A stretch of DNA of 28,023 nucleotides from CAYJGN01 sp964369635 (GCA_964369635.1 CAYJGN010000024.1:1-28023); one strand, 5' to 3'. Positions 6,749 through 16,150 are shown, numbered from the stretch's first letter. A program made the numbers and translations. Notes: generated by a model from the sequence alone, not told the origin.

Positions 6749-7680
6749 TTAATGGTTATCTGGGTATAGATACCAGCAATTATGCATCATCTGCAGCCTA
6801 TCTTGAAGGGGACAATCTTATAAGCGAGAAAGAGCTTATCACCCTTGAGAGTGGAATAGGGCTTCGGCAGAGTGATTGCGTTTTCATACATAGCAAGAAT
6901 TTAAATAAAGTTATCGAGCGTCTTTTTGCAAACTGCGATTGTAGAATATCGGGAATAGGATATTCAAAAACTCCAAGGGATAATGCAAATTCATATATGC
7001 CGGCTTTTGTAGTTGGAACTAATGTTGCACTATCGATTGGGGCAGTGCTGAAAGTTCCTACATATTTTTTCTCCCATCAAGCAGGACATATTGCTGCCGC
7101 AATATATGGCAGTGGGGGATTTGAGCTTTTGGATAAAGAGTTTTTAGCAGTTCACCTAAGTGGCGGTACAACCGACCTTTTAAGGGTTTCTCCCTGTGAG
7201 GAGAATATCTTTTGTATTGAGCGGATTGGCGGTACCCTTGATCTTATGGCGGGACAGGCTGTTGATAGAGTGGCAGCTATGCTATCTTTGCCATTTCCTG
7301 GCGGTGTGCAGCTATCTATGCTTGCGGCAAAGAGCGATGAGCGTTTTAAAATAAAACCGTTCGTAAAGGGAAATAATATATCACTGTCTGGCGTTGAGAA
7401 TAAATGCAGTGATATGAAAAGAGATGGAGCGCGAGACGCTGATATTGCGAAATTTTGCATTGACTATATAAATATTTCGATAAAAGAAATGCTTATCTCC
7501 GCTACTCGAGAATATAATTTACCAGTTTTAGCGACAGGTGGAGTTTTAGCAAATGAAACGATAAAAACTATGGTAGAAACTGACTTTAATGGCTATGTTG
7601 CTCCGCCAAAATTCAGTGGAGATAGCGCTATAGGACCTGCGTTTCTCTGTCGGATAAAAGAGGAGAGATATGGAAAGTAG
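6745..7680 (+). CDS. TsaD/Kae1-like paralogue (peptidase M22 family)
   Basis: This 311-residue protein has the ASKHA fold of TsaD/Kae1: an N-terminal GIDTSNYASS, the metal-ligand-type motif HQAGH (His111 and His115), the nucleotide-binding LSGGTTDLL, and a late acidic residue Asp293 in SGDSAIGPA. True TsaD makes threonylcarbamoyladenosine in tRNA together with TsaB and TsaE. This copy is shorter than usual TsaD (about 335-340), and the segment GIGLRQSDCVFIHSKNL replaces the canonical E-I-A-S-R stretch. I recognise a clostridial group of such paralogues beside xseA; their reaction is not established. It is coupled to nusB (4-base overlap) and xseA (11-base overlap). It is unlikely to be the cell's only TsaD, but that cannot be tested here. 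Confidence 0.85.
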   Translation: MINGYLGIDTSNYASSAAYLEGDNLISEKELITLESGIGLRQSDCVFIHSKNLNKVIERLFANCDCRISGIGYSKTPRDNANSYMPAFVVGTNVALSIGAVLKVPTYFFSHQAGHIAAAIYGSGGFELLDKEFLAVHLSGGTTDLLRVSPCEENIFCIERIGGTLDLMAGQAVDRVAAMLSLPFPGGVQLSMLAAKSDERFKIKPFVKGNNISLSGVENKCSDMKRDGARDADIAKFCIDYINISIKEMLISATREYNLPVLATGGVLANETIKTMVETDFNGYVAPPKFSGDSAIGPAFLCRIKEERYGK

Positions 7681-8869
7681 ATTTATAACCGTCTCTGAGC
7701 TTAATAATACGGCAAGAGAGCTTATTGAAAATTTTCCGCTTTTTAAGAATTTCTATATCAAAGGGGAGGTTGCCGATTTTAAGGGAGCTTCTAAAAACGG
7801 ACATGTTTACTTCACCTTAAAAGATGAGAGTTGCAGTGTCCGCGCGGTTGTTTGGAAGGGAAATGTCGGGAGAGCTGTAAAAAACTTAAAAAATGGCTCA
7901 GAGGTAATAATAACGGGTAAAGTCTCGCTTTATAACAAGGGTGGTTATATAAATATAACCGTCTACGATATTATCGAAAAGGGTGCTGGGGATTTATCCC
8001 AAAAGAAGGATGAGATATATTTAAAATACCAGTCTCTTGGATATTTTAATGAGGAAAACAAAAAGCCATTGCCGAAGTATCCAAAGGATATTGCCGTTAT
8101 AACCTCAAAGAGGGGAGCAGCTATTGGAGATGTTTTAAGAACAATGGCTATGCGATATCCGATATGTACTATAAGCGTTATTGATGTTGCGGTACAGGGT
8201 GAAGAGGCGCCAAAGCAGATTGCGAATGCTATTTATAATGCAGATAGCAAATATGACTTGATTTTCATAACAAGAGGCGGCGGTAGTGAAGAGGATTTAT
8301 CAGCATTCGATGATGCTTTAGTGGTTGAAGCGGTTTTTAATTGCAAAACACCAGTTCTCTCTGCGGTAGGGCATGATAGAGACCGCTCTCTAATCGATTT
8401 GATAGCCGATAAATCAGCATCCACGCCAACTCAAGGGGCTGTTTTAGCTGTTCCTGACTATCTGGTGATTTTTGATTATCTAAATCAGATAGAGAATATT
8501 ATGGTGAAAAGCGTTAAGAGCGTTTTTGCTGGTAAGGAAAAAGATTTAATTATATCCACTAAAAGAAAAGGTCTTACCGAATTTAAAAACAAAGTGATGA
8601 AATTTAATGAGAGAGTAGAAAATAGCGCGAAAAAGCTTGAAACAGGGTATTTAACCTCATTGCAGAAAAAAGAGTTTAAGCTTATGCTATCTATCGAGAA
8701 GATTGAAGGACTAAGTCCACTCGCTGTTCTATCAAGAGGATATTCAATAGCATTAAAAGATAAAAAACCAATAAGAGATGCAAGTTTGATCCTGAATTCT
8801 GATGATGTTTATGTAAAGCTGTTTAAAGGCGGATTTACTGCAAAAGTTTTGGAGGTGGATTATGAATGA
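7670..8869 (+). CDS. xseA: Exodeoxyribonuclease VII large subunit
   Basis: XseA is the catalytic subunit of exonuclease VII, which degrades single-stranded DNA from both ends. The 399-residue protein has an N-terminal OB-fold (about 1-100, with FYIKGEVADFK and GHVYFTLKDE) and then the nuclease domain with IAVITSKRGAAIGDVLRT, RGGGSEEDLSAFDD and VGHDRDRSLIDLIADKSAST. The usual family motif GHE is GHD here, a conservative change. The C-terminal coiled region (about 270-340) is where XseB binds. Length is normal. Its start overlaps the preceding gene, and its end overlaps xseB by eight bases. Confidence 0.97.
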   Translation: MESRFITVSELNNTARELIENFPLFKNFYIKGEVADFKGASKNGHVYFTLKDESCSVRAVVWKGNVGRAVKNLKNGSEVIITGKVSLYNKGGYINITVYDIIEKGAGDLSQKKDEIYLKYQSLGYFNEENKKPLPKYPKDIAVITSKRGAAIGDVLRTMAMRYPICTISVIDVAVQGEEAPKQIANAIYNADSKYDLIFITRGGGSEEDLSAFDDALVVEAVFNCKTPVLSAVGHDRDRSLIDLIADKSASTPTQGAVLAVPDYLVIFDYLNQIENIMVKSVKSVFAGKEKDLIISTKRKGLTEFKNKVMKFNERVENSAKKLETGYLTSLQKKEFKLMLSIEKIEGLSPLAVLSRGYSIALKDKKPIRDASLILNSDDVYVKLFKGGFTAKVLEVDYE

Positions 8870-9047
8870 TTTTGAAAAGAAATTAAAGCAGCTGGATGAT
8901 ATTGCTAAAAAACTCGAGAGTGGCGAGGTTTCGCTTGAAGAGTCGCTCGAGCTTTATAAGCAAGGATGTATTCTTGCTAAAAGCTGCAAAGAGACGCTTG
9001 AAGAAGCGAAAATTATTATTGAAGGGTACGAGGGTGATTTGAACTGA
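8862..9047 (+). CDS. xseB: Exodeoxyribonuclease VII small subunit
   Basis: A 61-residue helical hairpin protein that coats the XseA coiled region to form active exonuclease VII. The motif LDDIAKKLESGEVSLEESLELYKQG (read here across residues 11-35) is diagnostic. GGAGG lies just before ATG 8862, inside the end of xseA. The stop shares one base with the ispA start, so all three genes are translationally coupled. Confidence 0.96.
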   Translation: MNDFEKKLKQLDDIAKKLESGEVSLEESLELYKQGCILAKSCKETLEEAKIIIEGYEGDLN

Positions 9048-9925
9048 TGAGCTTTGATGAAAAGTATGAGCAGTATCAAAATATTGTCGAGAGAGAGCTT
9101 GATTTAGCTATACCTTCTGTTGACATGCCATATGCTGAGGTTGTCGAGTCGATGAGATATAGTCTGCTCGGAGGTGGCAAAAGAGTACGTGCAATATTGA
9201 TTTTTGCTTTTTGTGAGTTGTTTTCAGGGAATATTAAAGCGGCGGCTGATTTAGCTGTTGCCGTCGAGATGGTGCACTGCTACTCGCTTATCCATGACGA
9301 TTTGCCGTCAATAGATAATGATGATTATCGACGCGGAAAGCTATCAAACCACAAAAAATTTAGTGAAAGCACTGCTCTTCTTGCGGGAGATGCCCTTTTA
9401 ACAGCGGCTTTTGAAGTTATTTCAGGCTCGAAAAATCTAAGCGATAAGCAAAAGGTTTGTGCTATTAAACTGCTGTCTAAAAACATTGGGTACAATGGAA
9501 TGATTGGCGGACAGGTTGTTGATATTCTATCTGAGAGCAAAAAGCCAGATGAAAAAACGCTGAATATTATTCATAGTTTGAAAACAGGAAAACTAATTGA
9601 AAGCTGTGGTGTTTTGGGTGTTATTGCGGCGGATGGTTCTACAAAAGATATAGAGTGCGCAACTTTATATTGTAGTAAAATAGGGATTGTTTTTCAAATT
9701 GTTGATGATATTTTAGATGTTACTGCGGAGTTTGAGAGACTTGGCAAACCATCAAAGAGCGACTTGAAAAACGAAAAAGTAACGTATGTTAGTCTCTTTG
9801 GAATCGATGAGGCGAAAAAAAGAGCGCAGAATTTGACAAATGAGGCAAAAAAGGTTATAAATAAGTTAGAATATAATGAATTTTTATTCGAATTTGCCGA
9901 TAAATTACTGATGAGGTCGTTTTAA
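9047..9925 (+). CDS. ispA: Polyprenyl (farnesyl) diphosphate synthase
   Basis: A 292-residue trans-prenyltransferase that condenses IPP with DMAPP/GPP. The first aspartate-rich motif begins at Asp84-Asp85 and runs to Asp90 (HDDLPSIDNDDYRRG), the bacterial long form; the second, DDILD, is at 220-224. GGGKRVRAIL and the GQVVD segment bind substrate diphosphates. Length and the two residues between DD and the last D fit short-chain FPP synthases of Firmicutes; a geranylgeranyl product cannot be excluded. Its placement before dxs links precursor supply (MEP pathway) to prenyl elongation. Confidence 0.94.
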   Translation: MSFDEKYEQYQNIVERELDLAIPSVDMPYAEVVESMRYSLLGGGKRVRAILIFAFCELFSGNIKAAADLAVAVEMVHCYSLIHDDLPSIDNDDYRRGKLSNHKKFSESTALLAGDALLTAAFEVISGSKNLSDKQKVCAIKLLSKNIGYNGMIGGQVVDILSESKKPDEKTLNIIHSLKTGKLIESCGVLGVIAADGSTKDIECATLYCSKIGIVFQIVDDILDVTAEFERLGKPSKSDLKNEKVTYVSLFGIDEAKKRAQNLTNEAKKVINKLEYNEFLFEFADKLLMRSF

Positions 9926-9930
9926 TAATA

Positions 9931-10410
9931 ATGGATAATTTTTTTCTAACACAAAACTATATATTAACAGTTGCGGTGCTCGGTTGGGGCTCTGCGCAAC
10001 TTATAAAATTTATAATTCATCTTGCCTTTAAAAAGAAGGCGAATTTCGAGCGTCTTTTTGGCTCTGGCGGTATGCCCTCAAGCCATACTGCAACAGTCTG
10101 CGGAATGGTTATTGCAACGGGGAGGAAAGTCGGAGAAGCATCGCCTCTATTTGCTATAGCATTTGTTGTTGCGGCAATAGCTATTTATGATGCTATGGGT
10201 GTTCGCAGAGCAGCAGGTGAGCATGCGAGGGTTATCAATCTTATTGTTGATGAGATAAAGCAGGATGATATTGATATCGGTGAAGAGGATATGGAGATAT
10301 TCGACCCGACCGATAAGCCGCTAAAAGAATTTTTGGGACATACCCCGATGGAGGTTTTGGCAGGTGCATTGCTTGGTATTTTGCTCGCAATGATGATTCC
10401 TGTATATTAA
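9931..10410 (+). CDS. Divergent PAP2 family membrane protein (YuiD-like)
   Basis: A 159-residue membrane protein of the divergent PAP2 group. It keeps a phosphatase-like block GGMPSSHTATVCGM and a later FLGHTPMEVLAGALLG, with about four membrane segments and an acidic loop (about 108-130). Classical PAP2 enzymes dephosphorylate undecaprenyl diphosphate or phosphatidate. This divergent subgroup lacks part of the classical active site, and its activity is not established. Position between ispA and dxs suggests a link with polyprenyl phosphates; that is inference. No strong RBS is seen, so coupling to ispA five bases upstream is likely. Confidence 0.9.
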   Translation: MDNFFLTQNYILTVAVLGWGSAQLIKFIIHLAFKKKANFERLFGSGGMPSSHTATVCGMVIATGRKVGEASPLFAIAFVVAAIAIYDAMGVRRAAGEHARVINLIVDEIKQDDIDIGEEDMEIFDPTDKPLKEFLGHTPMEVLAGALLGILLAMMIPVY

Positions 10411-10411
10411 T

Positions 10412-12259
10412 ATGAAGAGATATAAGTTTTTAAATGAGGATATTTGCGGCAATAAATTAAGAAAGCTTAATTTAACTCAAATTAATATTCTTTCCGCTGA
10501 AATACGCTCTTTTTTAATTGATTCTGTTTCTAAAACAGGCGGTCATTTAGCTTCAAATTTGGGTGTTGTTGAATTAACGCTCGCTATGCACAATATTTTT
10601 GATTTGGAGAATGATGATATTGTTTTTGATGTTGGGCATCAATGTTATGTTCATAAATTACTTACAGGTAGATTTAATAAATTTGGTAGCTTGCGCAGCT
10701 ATAAAGGTATATCTGGGTTTCCAAAACCATCTGAGAGCAAATATGATAGCTATATTGCGGGGCATAGCAGTACCTCAATTTCTATTGCCACCGGTATAGC
10801 AAAAGCAAAAAGGCTTTCAGGTGATAAAAGCTATACTATTGCTGTTATTGGCGATGGTGCGCTAACAGGCGGAATTGCATTTGAGGGGCTTATTAATGCT
10901 ACAAAAGATAAAGATAGACTTATTGTTATACTAAATGATAATGAGATGTCTATCTCTAAAAATGTTGGTCCTTTTGGGAAGTATTTATCTAATATTAGAA
11001 CGAAAGATGGGTATTTTAAAGCACGTGATAAGGTTGAAAAAGTCATTGAAGGGATACCTGTTATCGGTAAGAGTACGAAGTCTGCCGCAACAAAGATAAA
11101 GACTGCGATAAAAAATACCCTTTATAGCTCGAACTTTTTTGAGGATTTTGGCTTTCACTATATGGGCCCTGTTGATGGGCATAATTTCAAAGCGGTGTGC
11201 AGTCTTTTAAAAAGAGCAAAACAGATGGATAAGCCTGCATTTGTTCATATAAAAACTGTTAAAGGTAAGGGGTATTATCCATCCGAGCAGAATCCTGGTG
11301 CCTTTCACGGTATATCTCCAGGTATGGGAAATATCTACCCTGAAATTAGCAAAGAGGATAGTTTCTCAACTGTTTTTGGAAAAGAGCTTGTTTTAATTGA
11401 GCGTGAGCGCCGAGATTTAGTTGCGATTACTGCCGCTATGAAATATGGAACAGGACTTCAGTATTTCAAAAAAGAATTTCCAAATAAATTTTTTGACGTT
11501 GGAATAGCAGAGCAGCATGCAGTAGCTTTTGCTGGAGGGTTATCAAACGATAAGATAGTTCCTGTTTTTGCAGTATACTCAACCTTTCTTCAACGCGCCT
11601 ATGACCAACTTATACACGATATTTCTATTGCAAATAAGCATATTGTTTTAGGGGTTGATAGAGCGGGAATTGTTGGCGAGGATGGTGAAACCCACCAAGG
11701 CATTTTTGATATGTCTTTTTTAACCTCAGTGCCAAATATGACTATCTATTCACCGCATAACTACAACCAGCTTCGTCGCTCACTTAGAGCTGCTGTGAGT
11801 GGTGAGGGGATTGTGGCAGTTCGATATCCAAGAGGTAGCGAAGATGAAGCTATTAAAGACTATTGTACTGATGAAGACTATATAGAGGTTGGCAGTGGGA
11901 AAAAAGCTATAGTTTGCTATGGGAGGCTATTTGCTGAATGCTTAAAAGCAAGAGAAGAGCTTTCAGATGATTATGCAGTTATAAATATAATTCGTCTCTT
12001 TCCTATTGAAAATGAGCTTGTCGAGAAACTATCTAAATTTGATGAGATAGTTTTTATAGAAGAGAGCTACAAAGATGGCGGTTTGGGCGAGAAAATTGCG
12101 CTAAAATTATTATTGTTAGGATATAAAGGCAAGTTGCTTTACAAAGGAATTGATGATTTTATATCACAAGCAACAGTACCGCAGTCGATAGCGCTTTTAG
12201 GCTTTGATGTGCAGGGAATAGTTAGCTTTATTGAAAGCGGAGGTATCAGTGAAAGATAA
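10412..12259 (+). CDS. dxs: 1-deoxy-D-xylulose-5-phosphate synthase
   Basis: DXS joins pyruvate and glyceraldehyde 3-phosphate with thiamine diphosphate, the first step of the MEP isoprenoid pathway. The 615-residue protein shows SKTGGHLASNLGVVELTLA, FDVGHQCYVHKLLTGR, the ThDP motif GDGALTGG at 147-154, with NDNEMSISKNVG downstream, and the active-site EQHAV at Glu367-His369. The canonical Tyr/Pro of GHQaYpHK differ (CYVHK), a mild variation. Length is normal (about 620). Only one base separates its ATG from the preceding stop, and its 3' end overlaps tlyA. Confidence 0.97.
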   Translation: MKRYKFLNEDICGNKLRKLNLTQINILSAEIRSFLIDSVSKTGGHLASNLGVVELTLAMHNIFDLENDDIVFDVGHQCYVHKLLTGRFNKFGSLRSYKGISGFPKPSESKYDSYIAGHSSTSISIATGIAKAKRLSGDKSYTIAVIGDGALTGGIAFEGLINATKDKDRLIVILNDNEMSISKNVGPFGKYLSNIRTKDGYFKARDKVEKVIEGIPVIGKSTKSAATKIKTAIKNTLYSSNFFEDFGFHYMGPVDGHNFKAVCSLLKRAKQMDKPAFVHIKTVKGKGYYPSEQNPGAFHGISPGMGNIYPEISKEDSFSTVFGKELVLIERERRDLVAITAAMKYGTGLQYFKKEFPNKFFDVGIAEQHAVAFAGGLSNDKIVPVFAVYSTFLQRAYDQLIHDISIANKHIVLGVDRAGIVGEDGETHQGIFDMSFLTSVPNMTIYSPHNYNQLRRSLRAAVSGEGIVAVRYPRGSEDEAIKDYCTDEDYIEVGSGKKAIVCYGRLFAECLKAREELSDDYAVINIIRLFPIENELVEKLSKFDEIVFIEESYKDGGLGEKIALKLLLLGYKGKLLYKGIDDFISQATVPQSIALLGFDVQGIVSFIESGGISER

Positions 12260-13052
12260 ATTGCGCCTTGATATGGCTCTATTACAGCTCGATGAATCGC
12301 TGACAAGACAAAAAGCGGCAGCTCTCATAATGGCGGGTAGCGTTTATATAGATAATCAAAAAGTTACAAAAGCTGGAACGTTCGTTTCTGATATTTCAAA
12401 AGTTGAAATTCGAGGTGAGAAACTTCGGTATGTTAGTCGTGGAGGATTAAAGCTTGAGCGGGCAATAGATGTTTTTGGTATAGATTTAAACGGTGCTGTC
12501 TGTATGGATATCGGTGCTTCAACCGGTGGCTTTACCGATTGTATGCTCCAAAACGATGCTTTAATGGTTTACGCTGTTGATGTTGGATATGGTCAGCTTG
12601 ATTATAGTTTAAGGATAGATGAGAGGGTTGTTAATCTGGAGCGGACGAATATCCGCCATCTCGATGAAGAGCTAATTGATAAAAAACCTTCGTTTATCTC
12701 TATTGATGTTTCCTTCATTTCGCTAAAGCTTGTTTTGCCAAAAGCCTTTTCTCTTTTAGCAGATGGCGGTGAAATCGTAGCGCTTGTTAAACCTCAGTTT
12801 GAAGCCGGTAAAAACAAAACAGTTAAAGGTGTTGTCCGGGATATTAAAATCCACCGTGAGGTTGTTTTGAGTAGCTGCGAATATGTTGTAAGTCAAGGTT
12901 TTTCACCTATTGCAGTTGATTACTCGCCTGTTAAAGGCCCTAAAGGAAATATCGAATATCTTTTGAGGATTAAAAAAGATGGTATTGCCATGCAAGAGAG
13001 TGATATTTTAGATATTATTGATAGGTCATACGAAGTTTTGAACGGAGAATAG
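12249..13052 (+). CDS. tlyA: TlyA family 23S/16S rRNA 2'-O-methyltransferase
   Basis: A 267-residue protein with an N-terminal S4 RNA-binding domain (RLDMALLQLDESLTRQKAAALIMAGSVYI-type, residues 5-34) and a C-terminal FtsJ-like methyltransferase with the SAM motif DIGASTGGFTDCML from Asp87. Later segments are VDVGYGQL, ERTNIRHL and LVKPQFEAGK. Family members 2'-O-methylate rRNA cytidines; in Firmicutes the exact target is less certain, and some are annotated as hemolysin A. I start it at GTG 12249, because GGAGGT (12239-12244) lies five bases before it and this gives the usual M-K-x-K-L-R-L-D start; a TTG at 12231 is in frame but overlaps that RBS region. It overlaps dxs by 11 bases. Confidence 0.94.
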   Translation: MKDKLRLDMALLQLDESLTRQKAAALIMAGSVYIDNQKVTKAGTFVSDISKVEIRGEKLRYVSRGGLKLERAIDVFGIDLNGAVCMDIGASTGGFTDCMLQNDALMVYAVDVGYGQLDYSLRIDERVVNLERTNIRHLDEELIDKKPSFISIDVSFISLKLVLPKAFSLLADGGEIVALVKPQFEAGKNKTVKGVVRDIKIHREVVLSSCEYVVSQGFSPIAVDYSPVKGPKGNIEYLLRIKKDGIAMQESDILDIIDRSYEVLNGE

Positions 13053-13053
13053 C

Positions 13054-13842
13054 ATGAAATTTTTTATTATGCCAAACTACGGTAAAATGAATACCGATGG
13101 TGCGACAAAAAGAGTTGTCGACTATCTCACAGAGCAAGGACAGGAGACTTTTGTCTCTGATGATAATACCAATCATGCACTTATAAGAGATTTTGATATA
13201 GTAGTGGCTATTGGTGGAGATGGAACTATTATTCGTGCGCTTAAGGCATCTTCGCAGTTTCGTATACCTGTTATTGGTGTTAATACAGGGAGGCTTGGGT
13301 TTTTAGCTTCACTTGAAAAAGATGATATTGAAAAGCTTGCTTTGGTAATTGAAAAGAAATATACCGTTGAAAACAGGTTGATGATTGAAGTTTTAATAAA
13401 TAACGAGAGTTTTTTTGCTATAAACGATGTAGTTGTTTCAAAAGGAGCTATCTCGAAGATAGTTGATATAGACTTATATGCTGATAATATTTTTATCCAG
13501 AGTTTTCGAGGAGATGGTGTTATCTGCTCAACTCCGACTGGTTCAACTGCATACTCTATGTCGAGCGGAGGCCCTATAGTTGACCCTATACTTAAAAGTT
13601 TTATTATAACGCCTATCTGTCCGCACAGTCTTATTAGTCGCTCACTTGTTTTTGAAGCAAGCAAGCGGATTGTTTTTAGACCTGCAGTGACAAATGCTAA
13701 TGATGTTTATATAACAATAGACGGCACTCAAAATTTCAAAATATCAGATGAGCGAATTGAGATAAAAAGAGCGCCGAAATCAGCAATGCTAATTTCTCTT
13801 AATAACTCAAATCATTTTGAGTCGATTAATAATAAATTTTAA
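13054..13842 (+). CDS. nadK: NAD kinase
   Basis: NadK phosphorylates NAD to NADP. The 262-residue protein has the GGDGT motif at residues 54-58, NTGRLGFLA shortly after, and the conserved CSTPTGSTAYSMSSGGP block around residues 152-170. The C-terminal ITPICPHSL segment is also typical. Length is slightly short (family about 265-290) but complete. The start ATG lies one base after the tlyA stop, and the gene ends just before the argR ribosome-binding site. The tlyA-nadK-argR-recN order is a known conserved Firmicute cluster. Confidence 0.96.
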   Translation: MKFFIMPNYGKMNTDGATKRVVDYLTEQGQETFVSDDNTNHALIRDFDIVVAIGGDGTIIRALKASSQFRIPVIGVNTGRLGFLASLEKDDIEKLALVIEKKYTVENRLMIEVLINNESFFAINDVVVSKGAISKIVDIDLYADNIFIQSFRGDGVICSTPTGSTAYSMSSGGPIVDPILKSFIITPICPHSLISRSLVFEASKRIVFRPAVTNANDVYITIDGTQNFKISDERIEIKRAPKSAMLISLNNSNHFESINNKF

Positions 13843-13855
13843 GGAGTTATGCAAA

Positions 13856-14305
13856 ATGAAAGCACAGCGACAGAAAATTCTGCTTGAAATCATCACTAAC
13901 GAAGTCGTAGAAACGCAAGAAGAGCTTATAAATGCACTTCTAAATAGAGGCTTTAGTGTAACTCAGGCGACAGTTTCAAGGGATATTAACGAACTAAAGA
14001 TTGTTAAAAGGCCTATTGGTGGAGGAGGGTATCGTTATGCAATAAACTCTCATAATGGGGCGGCACTTGAGACTAAATTTAAGTCAATTTTCAAAGAGTC
14101 GGTTATTATGGTTGATTTTGCCGGAAATACTGTTGTGATAAAATGCTATACAGGTATGGCAAATGCCGCCTGTGCCGCACTTGATACGATGGAGTTTGAT
14201 GGTATGGTTGGAAGTTTAGCTGGCGACGATACGATTTTTATAGTTATGAGAACTGAAGAGGACTGTATTAGATTTAAAGAGAGTGTTGAAAAACTATACA
14301 AGTAA
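13856..14305 (+). CDS. argR: Arginine repressor ArgR
   Basis: A 149-residue arginine-dependent hexameric repressor/activator of arginine metabolism. The N-terminal winged helix (residues 1-70) includes the recognition segment SVTQATVSRDINELKIVK; the C-terminal domain binds arginine and has the typical GSLAGDDTIFIVMR. I start at ATG 13856, nine bases after AAGGAG (13841-13846); this gives the family-typical M-K-x-x-R-x-x-x-I-L start, so upstream in-frame codons are rejected. Its targets are not in the window. Confidence 0.96.
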   Translation: MKAQRQKILLEIITNEVVETQEELINALLNRGFSVTQATVSRDINELKIVKRPIGGGGYRYAINSHNGAALETKFKSIFKESVIMVDFAGNTVVIKCYTGMANAACAALDTMEFDGMVGSLAGDDTIFIVMRTEEDCIRFKESVEKLYK

Positions 14306-14317
14306 GGGGTGGACGAT

Positions 14318-15982
14318 TTGCTGAGTAGTCTTTATATAGAAAATATCGCCGTTATCGAGAGGGCTTCTATTGATTTTGATGACGGTTTTACTGTTCTTAC
14401 AGGTGAGACTGGAGCCGGCAAATCTATTATAATAGACTCGATTAACGCGGTGCTTGGACAGAGGATGACAAAAGACCTTATACGAGCGGGTGAGAGTTTT
14501 GCAAAAGTTGATGCGCTTTTTAATGATATAAGCGCAGAAACAAAAGAAAAACTTGCCTTGCATGGATTTCAAGATGAAGACGAGATTTTGATCTCAAGAG
14601 AGGTTAAAGAGGGCGGTAAAAGCTCTGTTAAAATAAACGGAAGACCAACAACAAACGCCATTCTTCGAGATATTGCCTCAACGCTAATTGATATTTATGG
14701 TCAGTCGGACGCTCGATTTGTTGCAAGTCCAGAGCAGCATAGAATATTTTTAGATAGCTATGCAAAAAATGACAACCTTCTTTTGCAATATAATGAAATC
14801 TATAAGCGATATAAAGAGGTTGGCGCTCAGATTTTTGATATTCAGTCTGCGGATAAGAATAAAAACGAGCTTGCAGATTTGCTTTCATTTCAAATAGATG
14901 AAATTGAGGCGGCTGAGCTTGTTTTAGGCGAGGAAGAAGAGCTTCAAAGATTTAAAGAAACGCTAAAAAATAGCGAGAAAATTATAAAAGATCTAAGCGA
15001 ATCTAAAGCTATGCTTAAGGGAGATATGGATATTAGCGGAGCTCTCGATTTAGTTTCTGCTTCTGCGCAAAATATCGAAAGAATTTCGCAGTTTCTACCA
15101 GAGTTATCAGAAATTTCAAGTAAAATTAACGATATAAACTACGAACTTATCGAAATCGCAAATGTTATAGAAGAGGCAGTTGAAAACTTCGATTTTGATA
15201 AGCAGAGACAGGAAGAGGTTGAGAATCGTCTTGATGTGATTTTCAGGCTCCGTAAATATGGAAGCTCAACAGAGGAGATACTTCTTTTCTTAGATGATGC
15301 AAAGCAAAAACTTGGCAGAATAAATAGAAGCTCAGAAATTTCAAAAGAGCTTGAAGTAGAGCTTAAAAAATTATTTGAAAATCTTCGCATTGTTTCAGAT
15401 AAGATATGCAAAGTTCGCTCACTTTACATCGATACCCTTAAAGAGGATATAAAAAATGAGCTCATCTCACTTGATATGCCGGGTGTCTCGTTTGAAATTC
15501 ATAGGGAGAGATGTGAGTTTAGAAAAGATGGAGCGGAAAAGATTGAGTTTTTAATATCGGTTAATGCAGGAGAAGAGCTAAAACCGATTTCTAAAGTGGC
15601 TTCTGGCGGTGAGCTCTCAAGGATAGTTTTAGCGATGAAGATGATTGAGAAAAACGATGAACCGGGCCTTTCGATGATTTTTGATGAGATTGATACCGGT
15701 GTTTCTGGTAGAGCTTCTGCTAAAATAGCAACGAAACTTCGCAGTATTTCAAAAGGGAGGCAGGTAATCTGTGTCACACATTCAGCGGTTATTGCAGCTT
15801 ATGCAAATAACCAGCTGCTTATTGAAAAGAATGAGAAAAATGAGAAAACCTACACGACGGTGAGAAAAATCGAAGGGGATGAACGGTTGCGCGAGATTGC
15901 AAGGATAACTATTGGCGATAAGATAACAGATGCAAGCATTGAAACTGCAGCTGAGATGATAAAACAAGCGGAGACTATTTAG
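14318..15982 (+). CDS. recN: DNA repair protein RecN
   Basis: RecN is an SMC-like ATPase that acts early at double-strand breaks. It has the P-loop GETGAGKS at residues 29-36, central coiled-coil regions (about 150-350), the ABC signature VASGGELSRIVLAMKM and Walker B MIFDEIDTGVSG, and a C-terminal VTHSAVIAAYA. I prefer TTG 14318 as start: it gives M-L-S-S-L-Y-I-E-N, matching the family N-terminus, with AAGGGGTGG (14304-14312) placed correctly; a GTG at 14309 would fall inside that RBS. Length 554 is normal. It is the last gene of the operon; the spoIVB and spo0A genes that often follow in Clostridia are absent. Confidence 0.95.
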   Translation: MLSSLYIENIAVIERASIDFDDGFTVLTGETGAGKSIIIDSINAVLGQRMTKDLIRAGESFAKVDALFNDISAETKEKLALHGFQDEDEILISREVKEGGKSSVKINGRPTTNAILRDIASTLIDIYGQSDARFVASPEQHRIFLDSYAKNDNLLLQYNEIYKRYKEVGAQIFDIQSADKNKNELADLLSFQIDEIEAAELVLGEEEELQRFKETLKNSEKIIKDLSESKAMLKGDMDISGALDLVSASAQNIERISQFLPELSEISSKINDINYELIEIANVIEEAVENFDFDKQRQEEVENRLDVIFRLRKYGSSTEEILLFLDDAKQKLGRINRSSEISKELEVELKKLFENLRIVSDKICKVRSLYIDTLKEDIKNELISLDMPGVSFEIHRERCEFRKDGAEKIEFLISVNAGEELKPISKVASGGELSRIVLAMKMIEKNDEPGLSMIFDEIDTGVSGRASAKIATKLRSISKGRQVICVTHSAVIAAYANNQLLIEKNEKNEKTYTTVRKIEGDERLREIARITIGDKITDASIETAAEMIKQAETI

Positions 15983-16150
15983 AAGTTATATTTAATATAC
16001 TTTGCCATTGCTTTGACTATGAGTTGAGTGGTTTGGCTATGAGCAATCGGGTATTGTTTTGGGCGTTTTTTAGTCTGAACAAGGGTATATATCATCTTTG
16101 TTGAAAATAAAAAGATTTATGATTTTGTAATTAAACTTTATATGTCTTGC
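15983..16150. other. Convergent intergenic spacer without a recognisable gene
   Basis: Between the recN stop and the terminator there are about 170 AT-rich bases with no open frame of note, no RBS-ATG pair and no clear + strand terminator for recN. Its bases look unconstrained to me. Confidence 0.6.

Noticed and set aside
13173..13664. 163-residue minus-strand frame inside nadK
   Set aside because: It is antisense to the NAD kinase motifs with no RBS or family features.
15983..16150. Possible decayed gene in the recN/degV spacer
   Set aside because: No frame of useful length or similarity was found; it is described as spacer.
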